Shown: piece after piece, positions 4,757 through 10,249 of the stretch
Position numbering within the stretch: position 1 is the stretch's first letter
Layout: every line of letters starts with the position of its first letter
DNA from: JBAVQS01 sp049694275
GTDB lineage: Bacteria; Chloroflexota; Anaerolineae; UBA4142; SHND01
Length of the DNA stretch: 10,249 nt
Direction: 5' to 3'
Assembly: GCA_049694275.1 (NCBI GenBank)
Contig: JBAVQS010000412.1
Span: 1-10,249, forward strand
Program-made: the position numbers and the translations under genes
Notes under the pieces: generated by a model
Seen by the model: only the letters and a program-made list of their open reading frames with translations
Databases searched by the model: none
What the model was told of the DNA's origin: nothing

Positions 4757-6642
4757 TGAACGGTTATACCGGCCAGATTCTCTTTGTCGATCTTGCGACA
4801 GGCGCCATCCATACCGAGGAATTGAATCGAGGCTATGCCGAGCAGTATCTTGGCGGAAGTGGTCTGGCCGCGCGCTACCTGTACGACTGGTTGGACGCTG
4901 CCACCGATCCGTTAGGGCCCGATAATCCACTCGTCTTTTTGACGGGCCCTCTGACCGGTTCCGGTGGACCCTCGGCTGGTCGGTTTGTTGTCTGCGCGCG
5001 CTCGCCGCTGACCGGGCTCTGGGGCGAGGCGAATGCGGGCAACTTTTTTGGTCCGGAGCTCAAGTTTGCAGGATATGATGGCATTGTCGTGCGCGGTCGC
5101 GCCAGCGCTCCGGTCTATTTACACATTACACCAGATACGGTCGAGCTCCGCGATGCGACCCATCTCGCCGGCAAGACCACCTTTGATACCGGAGATGCGC
5201 TGCGCGCCGAGTTGAAGGACGAGCACGCCGTCGTCGCGGCTATCGGTCCCGCGGGCGAAAAACTCGTCAAGTATGCGCTCATCCTAGCGAGCAGCTCGCG
5301 CCCGACGGCCAAAAAGGGGATCGCCGGCCGCTGCGGTATGGGCGCAGTCATGGGAAGCAAAAACCTAAAGGCAATCGCCGTTCGCGGTTCCCGGCATCAT
5401 CACACCCACAAATTGCACCTGCATGACCCCGAGCGCTTTCGGGCGGCCATGCTCTCGGCCCAGCGCTTTCTGAGCGACGACATCAATACTGAATTGTTCC
5501 GCGCGGTGGGCAGCAGCGGCGCGATTGATTATCTGGGCCTGCTGGGCGACCTGCCGGCAAAGTACTGGACACAGGGCACATTCGATTACGGCAAGATCAG
5601 CGGCAATCTGATGGCGGAGACGATCCTCTCCGGGCGTTCCACCTGTCACGCGTGCATGGTTTCCTGCGGGCGCCGGGTTGCGCAGGCGGGCGACTATGTC
5701 ATCCCGCACGCCGAAGGACCCGAGTTGGAGACCCTGGTCGCTTTTGGCGCGCTCACGCTCACGGACGACCTCCATGCGCTCACCTATATCGGCAGCCAGT
5801 GCGATGCACTTGGCCTGGATTCCATCACTGCCGGCTCGACGATTGCTTTTGCCTATTACCTGCGGGAGCAGGGCATCATGCCCGCGAGCGATACGCAAGG
5901 GATCGATTTGCGCTGGGGCGATCCGGCATTGACCCTCAAGCTGGTCGATCAGATCGCCCAACGCCAGGGGCTGGGCGAGCTACTGGCGCTGGGGACACGC
6001 GCGTTGGGCGCACGTTACGACGTGGAAGGGTTGGCCGTCCAGGTCAATGGCATGGAACTGGCCATGCACGATCCGCGCGCGGTGGCCGGTATGGCGGTCG
6101 CCTATACCACTTCGCCGATCGGCGGCAGCCACAACCAGAGCGATTTCTTTTTGGTCGAGACCGGCCGCGCGATGGAGGCCCTCGGCATAGAGACCATGGA
6201 CCGCTTTGAATCGGCCGGTAAGGCCAAATATGTCGCGATGCACCAGGACTGGCGTAGTTTCAACAATGCCCTGGTCCTCTGCTATTTTCCCAATCCGCCG
6301 GTGCAGGAATTCTGTGATATGGTGTCGGCCGCAACGGGTTACGACGTCACCCTGGAGAACGTGCTGAAATACGGCGAGCGGATGTGGAACCTGAAGCGTG
6401 CGCTGAATCTAAAACTCGGCCTGCAACCGCGCCGCACCGAAAAGCTCCCCGCGCTCTTGATGCAGCCCCTGGCGGATGGAGGCACGGAAGGTCATGTCCC
6501 TGATTTCGATCTGATGCTCAAGGAATATTACGTACATCGCGATTGGGACTGGGGGACCGGCCGGCCGAATAACGACCGGTTGCAGGCGTTGGGCATGGGG
6601 GATATTGCGCAAGACCTCGCCGCCCTCGCGGCGTCATCCTGA
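4756..6642 (+). CDS. Tungsten-type aldehyde:ferredoxin oxidoreductase
   Basis: A 628-residue enzyme of the AOR family that oxidises aldehydes to carboxylic acids, or reduces acids when ferredoxin is very reduced. It uses a tungsten (sometimes molybdenum) bis-pyranopterin and a [4Fe-4S] cluster. The N-terminal cofactor domain shows YTGQILFVDLATG (4-16), YLGGSGLAARYL (31-42), GPLTG (64-68) and AGRCGMGAVMGSKNLKAI (190-207). The cluster ligands C297, C300 and C304 (CHACMVSC) and the distant C509 (NALVLCYF) are all present. CDALGLDSIT at 349-358 and HDPRAVAGM at 438-446 match pterin-binding regions. A His-rich stretch, HHHTHKLHLH at 214-223, lies in the domain linker and is odd. No polyferredoxin or FAD subunit gene is adjacent, so it looks like a single-subunit enzyme working with free ferredoxin. 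No tungstate transport or cofactor gene is in the window. Its start overlaps the alcohol dehydrogenase stop by one base. Confidence 0.93.
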   Translation: MNGYTGQILFVDLATGAIHTEELNRGYAEQYLGGSGLAARYLYDWLDAATDPLGPDNPLVFLTGPLTGSGGPSAGRFVVCARSPLTGLWGEANAGNFFGPELKFAGYDGIVVRGRASAPVYLHITPDTVELRDATHLAGKTTFDTGDALRAELKDEHAVVAAIGPAGEKLVKYALILASSSRPTAKKGIAGRCGMGAVMGSKNLKAIAVRGSRHHHTHKLHLHDPERFRAAMLSAQRFLSDDINTELFRAVGSSGAIDYLGLLGDLPAKYWTQGTFDYGKISGNLMAETILSGRSTCHACMVSCGRRVAQAGDYVIPHAEGPELETLVAFGALTLTDDLHALTYIGSQCDALGLDSITAGSTIAFAYYLREQGIMPASDTQGIDLRWGDPALTLKLVDQIAQRQGLGELLALGTRALGARYDVEGLAVQVNGMELAMHDPRAVAGMAVAYTTSPIGGSHNQSDFFLVETGRAMEALGIETMDRFESAGKAKYVAMHQDWRSFNNALVLCYFPNPPVQEFCDMVSAATGYDVTLENVLKYGERMWNLKRALNLKLGLQPRRTEKLPALLMQPLADGGTEGHVPDFDLMLKEYYVHRDWDWGTGRPNNDRLQALGMGDIAQDLAALAASS

Positions 6643-6660
6643 CATTCTTTCGGAATGCCC

Positions 6661-6689
6661 TTGACTCAAGGCGCATTGGCGATTATCAT
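6661..6689 (+). promoter_or_regulatory. Sigma-70-type promoter of the M20 peptidase gene
   Basis: TTGACT (6661-6666) and TATCAT (6684-6689) are separated by 17 bases. The -10 box and the spacing are the same as those of the ilvE promoter. Transcription would start near 6696, about 32 bases before the ATG at 6728. This marks a transcription unit separate from the AOR gene, which ends at 6642. A small imperfect dyad just after the AOR stop (CATTC 6643-6647, GAATG 6653-6657) is too short to call a terminator. Confidence 0.6.
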
Positions 6690-6727
6690 AGTTGGTAGTT
6701 TCAGCACAGCTTGAGGCAGGAGTGAAT

Positions 6728-7804
6728 ATGATTAGCCAGGAACGACTGGTCAACACCTTTATCGAACTGGTCACCATCGATTCCCCTTCAGGGGGCGAAA
6801 AGCAAGCTGCCGAGTACGTTGCTAACCGGCTGCGGACGCTGGGGCTCGAACCGCAGATTGACGGCATGTACAATGTCACGGCTGTGCTTGCCGGCAAAGG
6901 CAAGCCCCTCTTTCTGAATGCTCATACTGACCGGGTTGAGCCCGCGCGCGGCGTCAAGCCGGTCATCGAGGCGGGTCGGATCAAGTCGGATGGCACGACG
7001 GTGCTCGGCGCGGACGATGCGGCGGGTGTGGCGGCGATTCTGGAGGCGGTTCAATCCCTGATTGAGGACCAGGTTCAACACTTGCCGCTTGAAATCGCCA
7101 TTACGGCGCAAGAGGAGCAGGGGCTTGTCGGCGCTAAGGGGTTGGACCTGTCCGGCTTTTATGCCAAAGAGGGAATTGTGCTCGATGGGCAGGGTCCTGT
7201 GGGTGAGATCACGTTAGGTTCTCCCACGCAGAACCAGATTATGGCGACGATCACCGGCAAAGCCGCGCATTCAGGCACAGCGCCCGAGGAAGGGATTGAC
7301 GCCATCCGTATTGCAGCTAAAGCCATTAGCAAGCTGCGCCTGGGACGAATTGATAAAGAGACCACGGCCAATATCGGGACGATTCACGGTGGAACCGCCC
7401 GAAATATCGTTCCCGAAAAGGTTCAAGTCGTCGGCGAGACGCGGAGCCGCAACACCCAAAAAGCAGAGCGCCTCGCGCGGGCGATGAAGCAAGCGTTCGA
7501 GCTGGCGGCCACGCCGCTTGCGGCCAAGGTTGATTTCCAGATTACCCGCGCCTACAACCAGTACAGGCTAGAGCGGAGCGACAAAGTCGTCAAGCGGCTT
7601 GCGACGGCCATCAAGAAAATTGGGCGGAAACCCGGCTATGCCCTGAGCGGCGGCGGCAGCGACGCGAACATTTTCAACGCCAAGCGCATGAAATGTGTTG
7701 TCACCAGCGTGGGCTATGAGCAGATCCACACGACGTCCGAATACATCCCCATCGCCGAACTGGTCAAGACGGCAGAGCTAGTCGTCGCTCTGGCGACCGA
7801 ATGA
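6728..7804 (+). CDS. M20-family metallopeptidase, PepT-like
   Basis: A 358-residue cytoplasmic dinuclear-zinc peptidase. Numbering from the ATG at 6728, the expected metal and catalytic residues are H66 and D68 (NAHTDRVEP), the bridging D96 (LGADDAAG), the general base E129 with E130 (AQEEQG), D153 (VLDGQGP) and H334 near the C-terminus (IHTTSEY). An insert at about 168-280, containing AAHSGTAPEEGIDAI, is the dimerisation domain. IHGGTARNIVPE is also typical. The pattern resembles tripeptidase (PepT)-like members rather than ArgE or DapE, so the likely job is trimming small peptides; the exact substrate is open. The open frame extends upstream to a TTG at 6692, but AGGAG at 6718-6722, five bases before the ATG, and the natural family start MISQERLVNTF favour 6728. 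It has its own promoter and looks monocistronic. Confidence 0.9.
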   Translation: MISQERLVNTFIELVTIDSPSGGEKQAAEYVANRLRTLGLEPQIDGMYNVTAVLAGKGKPLFLNAHTDRVEPARGVKPVIEAGRIKSDGTTVLGADDAAGVAAILEAVQSLIEDQVQHLPLEIAITAQEEQGLVGAKGLDLSGFYAKEGIVLDGQGPVGEITLGSPTQNQIMATITGKAAHSGTAPEEGIDAIRIAAKAISKLRLGRIDKETTANIGTIHGGTARNIVPEKVQVVGETRSRNTQKAERLARAMKQAFELAATPLAAKVDFQITRAYNQYRLERSDKVVKRLATAIKKIGRKPGYALSGGGSDANIFNAKRMKCVVTSVGYEQIHTTSEYIPIAELVKTAELVVALATE

Positions 7805-7831
7805 TCGCGTATGCCGAAAATTGTGTAATTT

Positions 7832-7875
7832 GCCCATTTGTAGGGGCGAACGGCCGTTCGCCCTTACAAATGGGC
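7832..7875. repeat. Loopless 44-base palindrome (dispersed-repeat type)
   Basis: Two 22-base arms meet at the centre (7853/7854). The left arm reads GCCCATTTGTAGGGGCGAAC then GG; the right arm is its reverse complement except for one base (7864, T for C), which still allows a G-U pair in RNA. Palindromes with GTAGGGGCGA...TCGCCCxTAC cores are, to my knowledge, common dispersed intergenic repeats in Chloroflexota and some other phyla. It sits 28 bases after the peptidase stop, so it could also end transcription, although no T tract follows. A second short GC hairpin with a T-rich loop (GGCGG 7892-7896, CCGCC 7904-7908) follows. The rest of the 212-base gap holds only the promoter-like site at 7942-7950. 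Confidence 0.8.
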
Positions 7876-7941
7876 GGCGGTTCCGTTGGCAGGCGGCGTT
7901 TTTCCGCCGTCGTTCGGCCATTAGGTATTTTCCATCCCCTG

Positions 7942-7950
7942 TGGTAGAAT
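7942..7950 (+). promoter_or_regulatory. Extended -10 promoter of the RNA hydrolase gene
   Basis: TGGTAGAAT is a TGn extended -10 element with TAGAAT as the -10 box (7945-7950). The -35 region around 7921-7927 (TTAGGTA) is weak, as is usual with extended -10 promoters. Transcription would start near 7957, about 60 bases before the ATG at 8017. Confidence 0.5.
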
Positions 7951-8016
7951 GGCCCTCTGTAATCGTAGGAATCCCCGTCGGCGCGGATTTTCATCTCACG
8001 ACCATCTCCTGATTGA

Positions 8017-9402
8017 ATGAACATTACATTTCAAGGCGCAGCACGTCAGGTCACCGGCTCTATGCACCTTGTAGAGGTGAATGGGGTCCACATCTTGCTG
8101 GATTGTGGCATGATGCAAGGACACCGGGCTGAAGCCAACGAGCGCAATGCCCATTTGCCGTTTGATGCCCGTGACCAGAGCTATATGCTTCTCTCTCATG
8201 CTCACCTGGATCATTCGGGTAATCTCCCGACGCTCGTCAAGAGTGGCTATCCCGGAGAGCTTTATTGCACTCCGGCGACGCTTGATTTGACGCGTCTCAT
8301 GTTACGGGATTCCGCCAAAATCCAGGAGCAGGACGCGGCCTACTGGAACAAGAAAAACCCGCGTGAGCCGATTCAACCGCTCTATACGACGCCCGATGCC
8401 GAGGCCGCGATCAAGGCATTTAGCGCCAAATCCTATGATTTCGAGTTTGGGCTCGAACGGGCCGGTACGCGCGCAACCTTTCATGACGCGGGGCATATTC
8501 TCGGTTCTGCCATGTCTGTTCTGGAAATGCGCGAACAGACCCGCACGGTTCGCCTCTGCTTTACCGGCGACCTGGGACGCAAAGGGACTCTGATTTTACG
8601 CGACCCAACGCCGGCGCCGCCGGTGGACTATCTGATTGTCGAGAGCACCTATGGTGATCGGGTCCATTCACCGGTCGATCAATCCGAAGAAGAGTTGGCC
8701 GAAATCGTTCGCGCCACCTCGGCGCGCGGCGGCAAAACCATCATCCCGGCTTTTGCGCTCGAGCGCACGCAGGAGATTGTCTATTCCCTGCATCGCTCGA
8801 TGGTGACGGGCAAGCTCGATCCCGCGCCAATTTTTGTCGATTCGCCGCTGGCGATCGACGCCACCGATGTTTTTCGGCTGCATGCCGAATGCTTTGACGA
8901 TGAGACGCGCCAATTTATGGCGCAGCATGAAGACCCGTGGGGATTCCGGCAGTTGACCTATACCCGGGATGTCGAGGCATCCAAAGCCATCAACAACTGG
9001 CGGGGACCGGCGGTCATTATCTCGGCGAACGGAATGGTTGAAGCCGGGCGCATCCTCCATCACGTCAAAAACAATATCGAAGACGCGCGCAACACGATTC
9101 TTTTTGTCGGCTATCAAGCCGATGGGACGCTCGGCCGGCGCATTCTGGATGGAGCAAAGCACGTCAAGATTTTTGGACAAGAATATCAGGTCCGCGCCCA
9201 GGTTGCACGGGCAGAAGGGTTCTCCGCTCATGCCGACCGCAATGAGCTGCTCGACTGGGTTCGTCCCATTGTGCGGGACCTCAAAGGCGTCTTTCTCGTC
9301 CACGGCGAGCCGGAGGCTGCCCAGTCGCTGGCCGAAGGAATGCGCGAGCTCGGCATAAAAAATGTCCTGGTCCCGGCGCCGGGCCAGCGCGTCGAGTTGT
9401 AA
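8017..9402 (+). CDS. Beta-CASP metallo-beta-lactamase-fold RNA hydrolase
   Basis: A 461-residue cytoplasmic protein of the metallo-beta-lactamase/beta-CASP/RMMBL type, related to CPSF73/Ysh1 and to bacterial nucleases such as Thermus TTHA0252. Such enzymes cut RNA, often as endonucleases in mRNA decay or processing. All zinc ligands are visible: H61, H63, D65 and H66 in SHAHLDHSG, H160 in DAGHILGSA, D185 in FTGDLGRK and H429 in LVHGEPEA. E209 (VESTYGD) fits beta-CASP motif A, and H405 in GFSAHADR is the conserved histidine of the C-terminal RMMBL region. The inserted beta-CASP domain spans roughly 205-385 and contains PAFALERTQEI and ISANGMVEAGR. The N-terminus MNITFQGAARQVTGSMHLVE is a standard family start, although no Shine-Dalgarno sequence precedes it. 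The SH3b-protein gene follows after 35 bases. Confidence 0.92.
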   Translation: MNITFQGAARQVTGSMHLVEVNGVHILLDCGMMQGHRAEANERNAHLPFDARDQSYMLLSHAHLDHSGNLPTLVKSGYPGELYCTPATLDLTRLMLRDSAKIQEQDAAYWNKKNPREPIQPLYTTPDAEAAIKAFSAKSYDFEFGLERAGTRATFHDAGHILGSAMSVLEMREQTRTVRLCFTGDLGRKGTLILRDPTPAPPVDYLIVESTYGDRVHSPVDQSEEELAEIVRATSARGGKTIIPAFALERTQEIVYSLHRSMVTGKLDPAPIFVDSPLAIDATDVFRLHAECFDDETRQFMAQHEDPWGFRQLTYTRDVEASKAINNWRGPAVIISANGMVEAGRILHHVKNNIEDARNTILFVGYQADGTLGRRILDGAKHVKIFGQEYQVRAQVARAEGFSAHADRNELLDWVRPIVRDLKGVFLVHGEPEAAQSLAEGMRELGIKNVLVPAPGQRVEL

Positions 9403-9437
9403 TCTGACAATTAAAATCGTAACTCAAGGATCGGACA

Positions 9438-10249
9438 ATGGATTTTCTGCAAGCCGAAGAAAAGTTTAACGAGCTCCAGGCGCGTGTTCAGCGCGGCGAG
9501 CCGTTGAGCGAAGACCAGTACCAGGAGGAACTTGCCAAGCTCATGGTGCAGGACGAGCATGGCACCTTCTGGTCTCTTGAACCGGGGACTGGTCGCTGGC
9601 TGTACTTTGATGGCACGGAATGGGTGCCAGGCACCCCGCCGCGCATGCCCGCTCGGCCAGCCACCGCCCCTGCCGTTTCCGCTACCCCGGCCCCGACCGA
9701 TTCGATGTCCTCTGTGGCCGGCGACCTGGCCCAGCCGGCTGAATCATCGGGGGTAGAGCCAGAGAACGTACAGACCTATGTCCGCGCGGGCGAAGGGGAA
9801 TCGCCGGCCGATCGGCCGGGAGGGATACCGCCTCGACCGACTCGCGATGCAACCTATACGATGGGCATGGAAGAGCGCCCCTGGTTACCTTTTGCCATTG
9901 GCGCCGTGGTCCTGCTCCTTTGCGCGATTGTGCTCTTTTTCGGCGTCCGGAATGCGCCCTTCTTTGGCGCGGCGGCAGCCAAGACGACGCCGACGGCCAC
10001 TGAGCAGGTGGAACCGACTGCGACGGAAGTCATGGTCGTGCCCACCGATACGCCTCAGCCGTCGCCGACCAAGGTGGCGACGACCCCGACCCCGAGCATT
10101 GTCAAGGCTACGACGACTGAAAATGTCCGTGCGCGCAGCGGGCCGGGCACAAGCTATGGGGTTCTCACCACGCTTCAAAAAGGCACGACAGTGACGGTCG
10201 TCTCGCGCAATGCCGATAGCTCCTGGCTTCAAGTCAGGCTTGCCGATGG
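9438..10249 (+). CDS. Membrane-anchored SH3b-domain protein, N-terminal 270 residues (continues past window)
   Basis: The frame opens at the ATG at 9438, with AAGGA seven bases upstream, and runs without a stop to the end of the window. Residues 1-37 are acidic and helical (LQAEEKFNELQARVQRGEPL), like a short SHOCT-type or coiled segment. Residues 38-68 form a Trp/Gly-rich module (DEHGTFWSLEPGTGRWLYFD then GTEWVPGTPP). A Pro/Ala/Ser-rich linker follows to about 145. A single membrane helix lies at about 149-169 (WLPFAIGAVVLLLCAIVLFF) and has no signal-peptide features, so the N-terminus is probably cytoplasmic. A Thr/Pro-rich outer linker covers 180-222. A bacterial SH3 domain begins at about 224 (ENVRARSGPGTSYGVLTTLQ, then SSWLQV) and is cut by the window end. 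SH3b domains often bind peptidoglycan or extracellular ligands. A cell-surface role sensing or binding wall material is plausible but not shown. Confidence 0.85.
   Translation, partial: MDFLQAEEKFNELQARVQRGEPLSEDQYQEELAKLMVQDEHGTFWSLEPGTGRWLYFDGTEWVPGTPPRMPARPATAPAVSATPAPTDSMSSVAGDLAQPAESSGVEPENVQTYVRAGEGESPADRPGGIPPRPTRDATYTMGMEERPWLPFAIGAVVLLLCAIVLFFGVRNAPFFGAAAAKTTPTATEQVEPTATEVMVVPTDTPQPSPTKVATTPTPSIVKATTTENVRARSGPGTSYGVLTTLQKGTTVTVVSRNADSSWLQVRLAD

Noticed and set aside
3608..4930. Reverse-strand open frame of 440 codons opposite the alcohol dehydrogenase
   Set aside because: The product is Arg- and Gly-rich with no family features, and the + strand gene has all metal and cofactor motifs. 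It is a shadow frame.
5365..5961. Reverse-strand open frame of 198 codons opposite the AOR gene
   Set aside because: It overlaps the conserved cluster-binding region of AOR and encodes no recognisable protein.
6643..6657. Hairpin after the AOR stop as a terminator
   Set aside because: Only five base pairs with an AT-rich stem and no T tract.
6692..6727. Upstream TTG start for the M20 peptidase, adding 12 residues
   Set aside because: The ATG at 6728 has a well-placed AGGAG and a natural family N-terminus, and the TTG lies upstream of the predicted transcription start near 6696.
7892..7909. GC hairpin with a T5 loop upstream of the RNA hydrolase gene as an intrinsic terminator
   Set aside because: The T run is in the loop, not after the stem, and the stem is only five pairs in either of two registers.

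Overview
The window is a gene-dense, moderately GC-rich bacterial stretch in which every supported gene lies on the + strand. The mix points to an uncultured Chloroflexota bacterium, perhaps Anaerolineae-like: a single-subunit tungsten-type aldehyde oxidoreductase, a DUF92 membrane protein, an SCP2-domain protein, and an SH3b protein with a Thr/Pro-rich linker. Dispersed palindromic intergenic repeats fit this too. The assignment is an inference from gene style, not from a marker gene.

Layout. Bases 1-165 hold the last 54 codons of a transposase, probably IS110 family. It is followed about 20 bases later by a nested palindromic repeat (183-303). A good sigma-70-type promoter (336-364) and a possibly folded 5' leader precede ilvE (502-1485), a branched-chain aminotransferase. 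A terminator-like hairpin follows. Next come two closely spaced membrane-protein genes: a small DUF1648-like protein (1569-2024) and a DUF92 protein of the phytyl-phosphate-kinase-related family (2033-2917).

A promoter with a perfect TATAAT box (2984-2989) leads into the most coherent unit of the window: an SCP2-type lipid-binding protein (3049-3492), an iron-dependent alcohol dehydrogenase (3593-4756) and an aldehyde:ferredoxin oxidoreductase (4756-6642). The last two overlap by one base. Together they could interconvert alcohol, aldehyde and acid, using NAD(P) and ferredoxin as electron carriers, perhaps with the SCP2 protein handling a hydrophobic substrate.

A second promoter (6661-6689) serves an M20-family peptidase (6728-7804). 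The following intergenic region carries a 44-base, nearly perfect loopless palindrome (7832-7875) and an extended -10 promoter. These precede a beta-CASP metallo-beta-lactamase-fold RNA hydrolase (8017-9402). The window ends inside a membrane-anchored SH3b-domain protein (9438 onward).

No tRNA, rRNA, CRISPR array or defence locus was seen. Most of the content is metabolic and housekeeping. The items most worth a second look are the SCP2-ADH-AOR operon, the ilvE leader, and the transposase end lying against a palindromic repeat.
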